NCBI GenBank assembly: GCA_028289465.1
Contig: JANQPM010000119.1
Location: forward strand, 22,819 to 86,818
DNA from: Lysobacterales bacterium
GTDB taxonomy: Bacteria > Pseudomonadota > Gammaproteobacteria > Xanthomonadales > SZUA-36
Reading direction: 5' to 3'
Length of the DNA stretch: 64,000 nucleotides
Every line of letters starts with the position of its first letter. Position 1 is the first letter of the stretch. Shown here piece after piece: positions 8,642 to 17,058 of this stretch. A model generated the notes under the pieces. That model saw nothing but the letters and a program-made list of their open reading frames with translations, was not told the DNA's origin and searched no databases. The position numbers and the translations under genes were made by a program.

Positions 8642-10534
8642 ATGAGCGCGGTCCCGTCCGACGCCCCACGGTATATCCCGGAGATTGACGGGCTGCGGGC
8701 CTGCGCGGTGATAGCGGTTTTACTGTTTCACTTTTTCCCGGCAGTCGCGCCTGGCGGATTTATCGGCGTTGATATCTTCTTTGTGATTTCCGGTTTTGTG
8801 ATCTCGCGGTCGTTCCTGTTTCCGCTGGTTGAGGGTAAGCGCACGCTGACGGCGTTCTATATCAGGAGAGTCCGCCGCCTCGCGCCGGCCTATTTTCTGG
8901 TCATCGTTGCGACCACCGTTGGTGCAGCACTGGTGCTGGAACCGAGGCTGCTGAAGAATTTCAGTCAGTCGCTGGCGGCCCAGCCCGTCTATTTGCAGAA
9001 TTTTATCTTCTGGATGCAGGGCGAGTACTTCGACAACGCGGTCACCAAACCGCTTTTGCACACCTGGAGCCTGGCCGTCGAAGAGCAGTTTTATCTGCTC
9101 TTTGGTTTATTGGTTCTGATGGTCAGAAAGGTCAGGGCGCTACTGGTACCGATGTTGTTGATTGCGTCGGTTCTGTCCGTTGCGCTCGGAATCTGGTTGT
9201 TATCGAAATCACCGAAAACCAGTTTCTATTTTATTCCGACCAGAATCTGGGAGTTCGGCCTCGGGTTTGCCGCCTTTTTCCTGTCGCGAACATTTCTTAT
9301 CCGTATTCGAAGGCCGCTTTCAGATGTGCTGCTGATCGTATCGCTGGGCGCACTGCTGTTGACGGTGGCGGCTTTTGGCGAAGACGATCCGTTTCCGGGA
9401 ATCCAGGCCTATTCCGCCTGTTTGGTCACCGCGTTGTTGCTTTGGGTTTTCAGCGGCGAAAAACCGCTCGGCGGCAATCTGCTGACAGTAGCGCCAATGC
9501 GCTATTTCGGGAAGTTGTCCTATTCGCTTTATTTATGGCACTGGCCGCTGATCGCGCTGGTCAGTATCGAGCTCGGCAGAAGGCCTACAGCGATAGAAGC
9601 AGTCTGGCTGATGGCGCTGTCTGTGCTCTTGTCCGATCTGACTTACCGTTATATCGAGGATCCGGTTCGAAAAAGCCGAAAATTGCCCGGTGACAAAAGG
9701 CTGGTGAACCAATATATCGGTGTGTCGGCGGCGGTCTTCCTGGCAGCCGCTGCACTAATCGCCTCCAAGGGCTGGGTCTATCGTTATTCCGAACCGATTC
9801 GCCAACTGCACCTGACATCCATGGAGAAAACCCGGTATCGCTGTAGCCGGTGGTTTCGAATCCGGTATCCGTCATCGGAAATATGCGCGCGAAACGCTGT
9901 CGATGATCGCGGCGGTATTCTGGTTCTTGGCGATTCGCACGCCGACCAGCTGGACGATTCCCTGGCAGCACTTGGCGAGCGATATAACCGCGCGGTGTAC
10001 TTAACCGTCAGGTCTTGCGATATTAACCAATATGGCAGCGACGAATATTGCAGTGACGAGATTCTGGACCGAATTGTCGCCCAGGCCCTGGAGCGAAAGA
10101 TAAGCCTGGTCATTGCAACATCGTTCTGGAAAGAGAAAACGCTGGTGTTCGACGACTTCTCCAGAAACGCGTCGAAGTTCGTCAATGCCGGGCTGCAAAT
10201 GGCATTCTCCGAAGTGATTCCGCATGGCGATTTCTTCGACCCACGCCAGCGTGCGGCTTTGATTTCAAATGGGGGGTTCCAGGCTGGCGCTACCTTCCCG
10301 GTACAGGATTACCGGAGCGTGGTCGGCGTCCAGCGAACGATCTTCGGCAGCCTGCACCGGCAATTCGGACCGGCTGTGGAAATACTGAAACCCGCGAAGT
10401 TTCTCTGCGATGATGCCGCCTGCGATTTTTCCACCGACGGGCTTCCGAACTATGTCGATACCAATCATCTGAGCAAAGTCGGAATCGGCAGAATACTGCC
10501 GATGTATGAGGCGCTTTTTAAGCGCTCGAAATGA
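8642..10534 (+). CDS. Acyltransferase-3 / SGNH protein (OafA-like)
   Basis: This is a 630-residue integral-membrane O-acetyltransferase. The N-terminal acyltransferase-3 domain (residues 10-370) starts IPEIDGLRACAVIAVLLFHF (catalytic-type His in the first helix), followed by GGFIGVDIFFVISGFVISR. The C-terminal periplasmic SGNH domain has VLGDSHADQ (nucleophile Ser432) and DTNHLS (Asp606, His609), so the catalytic residues look intact. Relatives acetylate O-antigen or peptidoglycan in the periplasm. The stop codon TGA (10532-10534) is followed in the same frame by the coding sequence of the next glycosyltransferase, whose start is non-standard. Confidence 0.92.
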   Translation: MSAVPSDAPRYIPEIDGLRACAVIAVLLFHFFPAVAPGGFIGVDIFFVISGFVISRSFLFPLVEGKRTLTAFYIRRVRRLAPAYFLVIVATTVGAALVLEPRLLKNFSQSLAAQPVYLQNFIFWMQGEYFDNAVTKPLLHTWSLAVEEQFYLLFGLLVLMVRKVRALLVPMLLIASVLSVALGIWLLSKSPKTSFYFIPTRIWEFGLGFAAFFLSRTFLIRIRRPLSDVLLIVSLGALLLTVAAFGEDDPFPGIQAYSACLVTALLLWVFSGEKPLGGNLLTVAPMRYFGKLSYSLYLWHWPLIALVSIELGRRPTAIEAVWLMALSVLLSDLTYRYIEDPVRKSRKLPGDKRLVNQYIGVSAAVFLAAAALIASKGWVYRYSEPIRQLHLTSMEKTRYRCSRWFRIRYPSSEICARNAVDDRGGILVLGDSHADQLDDSLAALGERYNRAVYLTVRSCDINQYGSDEYCSDEILDRIVAQALERKISLVIATSFWKEKTLVFDDFSRNASKFVNAGLQMAFSEVIPHGDFFDPRQRAALISNGGFQAGATFPVQDYRSVVGVQRTIFGSLHRQFGPAVEILKPAKFLCDDAACDFSTDGLPNYVDTNHLSKVGIGRILPMYEALFKRSK

Positions 10535-10555
10535 TCCGGTAAAGGCCTTAAAGCA

Positions 10556-11686
10556 CTGAAAGTACTTCATATCAACGACAGTCTCGCGCGCGGTGGAACC
10601 GAGACGTCGATTATTGAACTGTACGGCGGCCTGAAACGGCATGGCGCCGATATCAGATTGCTGGTGTTGACAGGACCTGTCGAACTACCGTCGAAGTTGG
10701 CGGGAAAGCCTCCCGATATCGTCAATTCGGACATTGTCAACTTGAATGCACACCCGCGGCAGCATCTGCTGACGTGCGTTGCGAGGCTCAGGCGGGCGCT
10801 CGACGAGATTCAGCCGCAGATTGTCCATGTTCACTCGTTTTTCGGTGTGCTGTCGGGCAGTCTCGCGACGATCGGTAGAAACGCGCCAAGCATGGTCGCC
10901 TCGTTGCGGAACCTGGGATATGAGGCATGGCCGGCGAATACGCTGTACCGGAAATTTCGCAAGCGGGTGCACGGCTATCTGCTGCGCAGAACCGACTACG
11001 TTGCCGCAGTCAGCCGGGCGGTCGCCGAACACTATTTGAGTCATTTGCGGGTCGGCACCGACCGGATCATTCCCGATTCATTGCCGCTCGCTGTCAACGA
11101 GATTGCAACGGCACCTCATGCAGAACGCCGAACCGCGTCGATCCGGGTCGCTCTGCCCGGGCGGATCGTGCGCGAGAAAGGACATCGCTCCGCGCTGGTC
11201 GCGGTTCATTCCCTGATCAGGGACGGCATGAATATTCGGCTGGATATTTTAGGCGGCGGGCCGCTTGAGTCGTCCGTCAAGGCGCAAAGCGCCGATCTGG
11301 GGATTGCCGAATTCGTTACGTTCAACGGTGTCATGGATCACCGGGCGCTGTTAACGCGGCTGTCGCAGGCGGATATTTGCATTATTCCGTCACTTCATGA
11401 AGGTTTCGGTATTGTTGCGCTGGAGGCGATGGCTTTGGGGATACCGGTGATTTCCAGCAAGGTCGGGGGGCTGTCGGAAATTGTCGAACATGGAACTACC
11501 GGTCTGCAGGTATCGCCGGGAAACCCGGCAGAGCTGGCCCGGGCGATCGAACGGTTGGCGAACGATCCCGAAATGATGAGCAGGTTGACAAACGCCGCTT
11601 TCAAAAGCGTTAAACGACAATACTCGATGGATGCCATCGCGCCGGTCTGGCTGAACGTTTACGAACAACTCACGTATCAGCGGTAA
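10556..11686 (+). CDS. Family 4 glycosyltransferase, probable CTG start
   Basis: This GT-B glycosyltransferase has the C-terminal donor-binding motif PSLHEGFGIVALEAMALGIP (EX7E) and the usual hinge IRVALPGRIVREKGH. The first ATG/GTG/TTG in frame is TTG 10658, but coding continues upstream as LKVLHINDSLARGGTETSII. This is the highly conserved first strand and GGTE loop of GT4 enzymes, so a start at 10658 would remove part of the acceptor site. The only near-standard start upstream is CTG at 10556, preceded by TAAAGG; the frame is closed by the previous gene's TGA at 10532. With CTG the protein is 376 residues. Substrate unknown. Confidence 0.83.
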   Translation: MKVLHINDSLARGGTETSIIELYGGLKRHGADIRLLVLTGPVELPSKLAGKPPDIVNSDIVNLNAHPRQHLLTCVARLRRALDEIQPQIVHVHSFFGVLSGSLATIGRNAPSMVASLRNLGYEAWPANTLYRKFRKRVHGYLLRRTDYVAAVSRAVAEHYLSHLRVGTDRIIPDSLPLAVNEIATAPHAERRTASIRVALPGRIVREKGHRSALVAVHSLIRDGMNIRLDILGGGPLESSVKAQSADLGIAEFVTFNGVMDHRALLTRLSQADICIIPSLHEGFGIVALEAMALGIPVISSKVGGLSEIVEHGTTGLQVSPGNPAELARAIERLANDPEMMSRLTNAAFKSVKRQYSMDAIAPVWLNVYEQLTYQR

Positions 11687-11749
11687 GCAATGACTGAATT
11701 TCCGTCTCCAGTCTCAATCCCACGCGCTAAATCCGCATCGTTAATCTGA

Positions 11750-12844
11750 ATGCGGGTCTTGGTCCTGACAAAGTATCCCGAAGACGGCGCCAGCAGTCGC
11801 TATTGCGTGCTTCAATATCTGCCGTGGCTCAGGGAAGCCGGTTTCGAATGTGATTCCTTCCCGCTGTATTCCAATGCGCTGTTTCGCGATTTGCTGATGC
11901 CGGGTAAACGGCTGATCAAGCTGGTGCGCGTGGTATTGGCATGCCTGCGACGAATCCGGGTGGTGCTTTTCTCCGGAAGATACGATGTCGTGCTGATGCA
12001 CCGCGAGGCGCTGCCGATCGGCCCGCCCGTACTGGAAAAGCTGATTCGACGGCGCGGAATGCCGATCGTATTCACTTACGACGACGCGCTGTTCATTTTC
12101 AAATCCAACAAGGTGGACAGTTTTTCCGACCGCTTTAAGCGGCCGGAAAAATATACCGAAATATTTAGAACGGTCGATTGCGTTGTCGCAGCGAATCCCT
12201 GGCTGCGTGACAAGGCGGCCGAATACTGCGCCGACGCCCGCTATTTGCCGGCCGCCGAAGACTTGAACCGGTTTACGCCCAAGCGATACTCAAAAAGCGG
12301 TACGGGGGGCGCTGTGGTCCTAGGGTGGATCGGTTCACCCAGCACAGAGCGCTATCTTGGCCTGATCGGCAGGCCGCTGGTGGAAATATCGAAAAAGTAC
12401 CCCGGCGTGGTTTTACGGGTGGTCGGAGGGCACGATTTTCAGCTTGCCGGCATTCCGGTCGAGCATTGCGAATGGCGCCTGGATGCGGAAGTGGATCTGC
12501 TCCACTCCTTTGATATCGGCCTGATGCCGTTGCCGGATGAGGAATGGTCCAACGGCAAATCCGGCGGCAAGGCACGGACCTATATGGCGGCCGCTCTGCC
12601 CAGCGTCTGCAGCCGTATCGGTTTTAACAACCGGCTTATCGCAGATCGGAAAACCGGATATTTGGTGCAGACCGAACAGGAGTGGTTCGATGCGCTGGAT
12701 GCTCTGGTCGGTGACGGCAGCCTGCGTCGCCGCATCGGTCTGACGGCCCGCGAGTATATTGAGGAGAACTTGTCAATCGAAATCATCGCCCCGCAGCTAA
12801 GAGATATTCTTCGGGAAGCGCCAAAACGGAACGGACGGCATTGA
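11750..12844 (+). CDS. Glycosyltransferase (GT4-like)
   Basis: This is a 364-residue protein. It starts MRVLVLTKYPEDGASSRYCVLQYLPWLREAGF, a GT-B N-terminal strand and loop, has YDVVLMHREALPIGPP at the domain interface, and has VVLGWIGSPSTERYL with a late GKARTYMAAALPSVCSRIGFN segment for the nucleotide-sugar site. The usual EX7E is not strict here (SNGKSGGKARTYMAA), as in several divergent GT4 proteins of polysaccharide loci. The ATG at 11750 lies 63 bases after the previous stop. The next gene starts at a TTG overlapping this stop. Donor and acceptor are unknown. Confidence 0.82.
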   Translation: MRVLVLTKYPEDGASSRYCVLQYLPWLREAGFECDSFPLYSNALFRDLLMPGKRLIKLVRVVLACLRRIRVVLFSGRYDVVLMHREALPIGPPVLEKLIRRRGMPIVFTYDDALFIFKSNKVDSFSDRFKRPEKYTEIFRTVDCVVAANPWLRDKAAEYCADARYLPAAEDLNRFTPKRYSKSGTGGAVVLGWIGSPSTERYLGLIGRPLVEISKKYPGVVLRVVGGHDFQLAGIPVEHCEWRLDAEVDLLHSFDIGLMPLPDEEWSNGKSGGKARTYMAAALPSVCSRIGFNNRLIADRKTGYLVQTEQEWFDALDALVGDGSLRRRIGLTAREYIEENLSIEIIAPQLRDILREAPKRNGRH

Positions 12845-14028
12845 GAGTCGGTTACATCAGCCTTAACAGTATCGAAGAGCCTTTGGTCCAGTCTCAGGTT
12901 CTGTCCTACATCAAAGGACTTGCAGCGCGCGGTGTCGACTACTGGCTGTTAACCTTTGAACCCGAAGCACCCGATGAAGGGCGGCAGCGCCGGATTCAGG
13001 CCGAACTGCAGTCATTCGGCATTCAATGGTATTGGACTGAATATCCACGCAGGCGATCGGCAATGGCTTTTCTATCGGCCTTGAATAGCGCGACCCGGAA
13101 GGTCTTCGACCTGCTTGCAGAGACGCCGACGGATATCCTTCATGCGCGCAGTTTGCTTCCAGCCATTATCGCCCGCCGGGTATCCAGAAGAACCGGGGTT
13201 CCGTTTATCTTTGACGTTCGAGGGTTCTGGGCGGCGGAAAAAGCCTACAAGCGCCGGCTGCCGCTGGCGTTTTTGAGTTGGCGGATTTTGGATCGCTACG
13301 AACGGAAACTGATGAAAGACAGCCACGGTATCGTCGTGCTGAGCGAAGCGGCGGGCCGGCTGCTCAGAAAATGGGACGCTCGGCGTGGCACTCAGAAGCC
13401 GCTGGAGGTCATCCCGACCTGCGTCAATACCACCCGTTTCAGACCGGGTCCGCGCCGAACCGAGGCGCGGGCCGTCAGACTGGTCTACATCGGTTCGCTT
13501 GGGCCGGGCTACCTTCCGGTCGAAACCATGCGCTTCGCCAAACTCGCTGAAAGCGTGTTTGAATCGGTCGAACTGCTGATCCTGTCTCGAACCGAAGATA
13601 CCGTGATTCGGCAGGCCGCGGCAGCGGCCGGCCTGAACCCGGATTCGTATACTTCGCTTGCCGTTCCGTTTGACGAAATACCGGCCCGCCTGGAGAGCTG
13701 CGATGCCGGCATCTGTTTTATCGCGCCGCATTATTCCAAGATTGCGTCCTGTCCGACCAAGCTTGGCGAATATCTCTCGGCTGGACTGCCGGTCGTCGCC
13801 AACGATGGCATCGGCGATATCGGAGAAATCATTCGGTCGAATAACGTCGGCTACGCTGTGGATAACTTTGGCGAACACGAACTGTCCAACGCTGCCGGTG
13901 CCATCAAGGCACTGTTAGCCGACCCGGATAAAACCCGGCGTTGCGTGGCGCTGGCAAACCGCGTCTTTTCGCTGGAAAACGGTATCGACTCATATCATCG
14001 GCTCTACGACGCTGTTGCCAACACCTGA
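12841..14028 (+). CDS. Family 4 glycosyltransferase, TTG start
   Basis: This is a 395-residue GT-B enzyme. The start is TTG in the sequence TTGA, overlapping the stop of the previous gene by four bases; there is no better start and the N terminus VGYISLNSIEEPLVQSQV matches the expected first strand. DILHARSLLPAIIARR and PFIFDVRGFWAAEK fit the acceptor domain, and KLGEYLSAGLPVVANDGIGD is the donor-site signature. It probably belongs to the same assembly series as its neighbours. The overlap suggests coupled translation with the preceding glycosyltransferase. Confidence 0.85.
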   Translation: MRVGYISLNSIEEPLVQSQVLSYIKGLAARGVDYWLLTFEPEAPDEGRQRRIQAELQSFGIQWYWTEYPRRRSAMAFLSALNSATRKVFDLLAETPTDILHARSLLPAIIARRVSRRTGVPFIFDVRGFWAAEKAYKRRLPLAFLSWRILDRYERKLMKDSHGIVVLSEAAGRLLRKWDARRGTQKPLEVIPTCVNTTRFRPGPRRTEARAVRLVYIGSLGPGYLPVETMRFAKLAESVFESVELLILSRTEDTVIRQAAAAAGLNPDSYTSLAVPFDEIPARLESCDAGICFIAPHYSKIASCPTKLGEYLSAGLPVVANDGIGDIGEIIRSNNVGYAVDNFGEHELSNAAGAIKALLADPDKTRRCVALANRVFSLENGIDSYHRLYDAVANT

Positions 14029-14044
14029 GGAGTAAAAAGCCAAA

Positions 14045-15196
14045 ATGAGCGGAATTCATTTGTTTGTGCCGAATTTTCGGACCAAAGAATGTCTGGAAGA
14101 GATTCGCATCTGTCTGGACAAGGGCTGGACCGGTCTCGGGTTCAAAACCCTGGAGATGGAGAAAGCCTGGAGCGAATATACGGGCCTTCCTCATGCGCAC
14201 TTTCTGAATTCGGCAACCGCCGGCCTGCACCTGGCCGTTCGCTTGCTGAAAGACGCGGATGGCTGGAAAGACGGCGATGAGGTTATCACGTCGCCGCTGA
14301 CCTTCGTGTCGACCAACCATGCCATTCTGTATGAAAATCTGAAGCCGGTATTTGCCGACGTGGACGAGTATTTGTGCCTGTCTCCCGAATCGGTAGAGAG
14401 CCGGCTAAGCGATAGAACGCGAGCGGTGATGTTTGTCGGCATGGGTGGCAACACCGGCAGTCTGGATCGGATCGCACAGCTCTGCCGGGACAAAAATATC
14501 CGGTTGATTCTGGACGCCGCCCATATGGCGGGAACCCGTTTTGAAGGCAAACATGTCGGTGCGGAATCCGATGCCGCGGTGTTTAGCTTTCAGGCGGTAA
14601 AAAACCTGCCGAGCGCAGACTCGGGAATGATCTGCTTTGCCGATCAGGCGCTGGACCGGGCGGTCAGGAAATGGACCTGGCTGGGGATCAATAAGGACAC
14701 TTATACTCGAACCCATGACCAAAGTGCGTATAAATGGCAATACGAAGTCGAACATCCGGGGTTCAAATACCACGGCAATTCCATCATGGCAGCCATGGCT
14801 CTTGTCGGTCTGAGATACCTGGACCAGGACAACGCGCGGCGGCGGGAAATTTGCCAATGGTACGATGAAGCGCTTTCGCAGCATTCGGGAATCGAACGGA
14901 TACCCACAGCGCCGAATTGCGAGTCATCGCGGCATCTCTATCAGATCGCGGTCGACAAACGCGACGAGGTAATGCTGGCGATGAACGAGAAAGGGGTGTA
15001 TCCGGGCGTGCATTACAGAACCAACTGCGAATATCTCGTCTACCGCGATTATCGCGTCGAATGCCCGCAGGCAACCCGGTACAGCGATTCGCTGATTTCA
15101 TTGCCGCTTCATCTGGGTTTGTCAAAAAAAGACGTTAGCCATGTGGCAAAATCGTTGATGAATATCGTTACCTTGCAGCGTGGATTGCCGGCTTGA
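14045..15196 (+). CDS. DegT/DnrJ/EryC1 aminotransferase (second in locus)
   Basis: This 383-residue PLP enzyme is distinct in sequence from the FdtB-like protein upstream. The PLP lysine is in FSFQAVKNLPSADSGMICF, with LDAAHMAGTRFEGKHVG before it and HFLNSATAGLHLAVRLL near the N terminus. It starts at an ATG behind GAGGAG (14027-14032). It overlaps the following GNAT gene by TTGA. An aminotransferase followed by an N-acetyltransferase is the usual layout for a 4-amino-4,6-dideoxy sugar or a similar acetamido sugar, so the locus probably makes two amino sugars. The keto-sugar substrate is not identifiable here. Confidence 0.87.
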   Translation: MSGIHLFVPNFRTKECLEEIRICLDKGWTGLGFKTLEMEKAWSEYTGLPHAHFLNSATAGLHLAVRLLKDADGWKDGDEVITSPLTFVSTNHAILYENLKPVFADVDEYLCLSPESVESRLSDRTRAVMFVGMGGNTGSLDRIAQLCRDKNIRLILDAAHMAGTRFEGKHVGAESDAAVFSFQAVKNLPSADSGMICFADQALDRAVRKWTWLGINKDTYTRTHDQSAYKWQYEVEHPGFKYHGNSIMAAMALVGLRYLDQDNARRREICQWYDEALSQHSGIERIPTAPNCESSRHLYQIAVDKRDEVMLAMNEKGVYPGVHYRTNCEYLVYRDYRVECPQATRYSDSLISLPLHLGLSKKDVSHVAKSLMNIVTLQRGLPA

Positions 15197-15738
15197 GCAA
15201 CAGTTCCGAAAGAAAATCAGCAATGAAAAGAAAAGTTTTACCCATTAAAGGGGACCGTTGTCTGCTGAGGCTTCTCACCGAAGACGATCTTGACCTGACC
15301 CGCGCGTGGCGAAACAAGGACCGGATTCGGCAGCGGTTTTTTTATTCGAAGAAAATATCGGATCGGGACCACCGGAATTGGTTCGACGGATATCTGGCCC
15401 GGAATGACGATTACGTGTTTATCATTGTCGACATTGATAGTGGCCGGCCCGTCGGGCAGGTTGCGCTGTATTCGATCGACACGGAAGCTGGTTCCGCGGA
15501 GTTTGGCCGACTGATGATCGGCGACGATGCGGCATTGGGCCATGGTTACGCTTTGGAGGCTTCCGCGCTGATTTTGAATTTCGGCTTTGAGGAGCTTGGG
15601 CTGACGCGCATATTTCTGGAGGTTTTCGCAGATAACCCAAGCGCTGTTCGACTCTATCGCCGGCTTGGCTTTGGCGTTGACAACGAGCGGGACGGCATTT
15701 TGCACTTCAGCATCAACCGGACGCCGCGGTGTGGCTGA
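15193..15738 (+). CDS. GNAT-family N-acetyltransferase (PseH/RimJ-like)
   Basis: The protein is 181 residues from TTG 15193, or 171 from ATG 15223. The fold is seen in LRLLTEDDLDLTRAWRN, VGQVALYSIDTEAGSAEFG, the acetyl-CoA loop GDDAALGHGYALEASALIL and the C-terminal NPSAVRLYRRLGFG. Such enzymes next to a DegT aminotransferase usually N-acetylate the new amino sugar (compare PseH). The TTGA overlap with the aminotransferase supports the longer form by coupling; the first basic residues are otherwise uninformative. It could alternatively modify a protein, but the context argues for sugar. Confidence 0.85.
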   Translation: MSNSSERKSAMKRKVLPIKGDRCLLRLLTEDDLDLTRAWRNKDRIRQRFFYSKKISDRDHRNWFDGYLARNDDYVFIIVDIDSGRPVGQVALYSIDTEAGSAEFGRLMIGDDAALGHGYALEASALILNFGFEELGLTRIFLEVFADNPSAVRLYRRLGFGVDNERDGILHFSINRTPRCG

Positions 15739-15798
15739 ATTCACCCATGAAACGCTGGTATGGTGTGTTGAAGAAACCCGGAGTATTCGGGCCATAGC

Positions 15799-17058
15799 AT
15801 GAGTGTTTTCAACCCGATGCTGGAAAACGCAAAGCATGCGGTATCTGCACGGGCCCATCTGCTGCGCGGCCGGTCGGAGCGCCTTTGGCTTGTCAAGCTC
15901 ATGCTGCTTGCGTGGGCAGTTCGGTTGGCCGTGGTATTGGTGTTCAACGCGACGGGCGCAATTCGGTCGCTTGGACTGTCATCAGATTCCTTTTATTACG
16001 ACCGCATAGGAAAAATCATTGCCGAGAAACTCCGCTATGGAATGGCGGTTACCTCTCCGCCATGGATAGATGACGGCTGGTTTCGCTTTACTGGACTGAT
16101 TTACTACTGGTTGGGCGATTCTTCCTTCTGGATACAACTGATCAATATCACGCTCAGCACGCTGACGGTGCTGTTCGCGTACATTATGGCGTTCAAGGCA
16201 TACAGGGATCGCAATATCGCCCGCCTGACCGCGGTATTCGTTGCGTTTTTCCCGTCGTTTATCTACTGGTCCTGCATGATGTTGAAGGACCCGGCCGGCC
16301 TGGCCGCGATTACCATGATTACCGCTGCGCTGGTCAGCCTCAGGCAGAGAGTTCAGCCTCAGTGGATACTGTTTTTGGCGGTCGGCCTGCTGATCTATCT
16401 CGGCATTCGCCAATACCTTTTTTTAGTCATACTGCTTTTGATCCCGGTCGCGCTGGTTCTGTTTTCATCGCACCGGCTGACTTCCAGTCTCGGCTCGCTC
16501 GCGCTCGCCTTGGGCGCTGTCAGCGTTATTACCCATCAACTGGGCTACGGATTTCTGGGGCTGGAAGAGATAGGGAAATCGCATTACTTCGACGTTGAGT
16601 ATATTAACTCGACACGGGTCAATATCGGCGACCACGGATCCGGTGCTATTTTTGAGAACCCGGAGGACGTATTGTGGGGCCGGGGGGCGTGGGAGAACCT
16701 CAAGGCAGCGGGCATCGCGGTTTATTTCTTTTTCGTATCACTGGACCTGACGGAAATTCGCAGCCTGCGGCAGATTATGGCATTGCCGGAGGTGTTGCTG
16801 TTCCTTAGCGTTGTTCCAGCCTTGTTCCGGGGCACCTGGCTGACATTCAAACAGTACCGCTCCACCGCATGGCCGCTGTTGGTGTTCGGGTTTGCGGTCG
16901 TTGCGGTCTATGGATCTGCAACAACCAATCTGGGTGCGCTGTTCAGATGGAGAATGCAGGCGCTGCCGATGTTTCTGTCGATGATCGCGTTAGGAATTGT
17001 AACCGTCAGGCGCGGTTGGATTTGGGACCTCGGTAAGCGATTCGGGGTGGTCCGCTGA
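15799..17058 (+). CDS. Polytopic membrane protein, possible GT-C (PMT-like) glycosyltransferase
   Basis: The 419-residue protein has about ten hydrophobic segments. After the first transmembrane helix, the loop SSDSFYYDRIGKIIAEKLRYG holds acidic residues in the position where ArnT/PMT-type (GT-C) enzymes have a catalytic Asp. FPSFIYWSCMMLKDPAGLAAI is also typical of the membrane glycosyltransferase or polymerase proteins annotated in EPS loci. I cannot decide between a polyprenyl-phosphate-dependent glycosyltransferase and an EpsG/Wzy-like polymerase. The stop overlaps the likely start of the next gene. Confidence 0.6.
   Translation: MSVFNPMLENAKHAVSARAHLLRGRSERLWLVKLMLLAWAVRLAVVLVFNATGAIRSLGLSSDSFYYDRIGKIIAEKLRYGMAVTSPPWIDDGWFRFTGLIYYWLGDSSFWIQLINITLSTLTVLFAYIMAFKAYRDRNIARLTAVFVAFFPSFIYWSCMMLKDPAGLAAITMITAALVSLRQRVQPQWILFLAVGLLIYLGIRQYLFLVILLLIPVALVLFSSHRLTSSLGSLALALGAVSVITHQLGYGFLGLEEIGKSHYFDVEYINSTRVNIGDHGSGAIFENPEDVLWGRGAWENLKAAGIAVYFFFVSLDLTEIRSLRQIMALPEVLLFLSVVPALFRGTWLTFKQYRSTAWPLLVFGFAVVAVYGSATTNLGALFRWRMQALPMFLSMIALGIVTVRRGWIWDLGKRFGVVR

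Noticed and set aside
10532..10558. Acyltransferase-glycosyltransferase fusion by TGA read-through
   Set aside because: The two frames are in phase, but each domain is a complete stand-alone family protein and no recoding signal is visible; a CTG start explains the data more simply.
13072..13878. Open frame of 268 codons on the minus strand
   Set aside because: It is antisense to a clear GT4 gene and lacks any recognisable motif.
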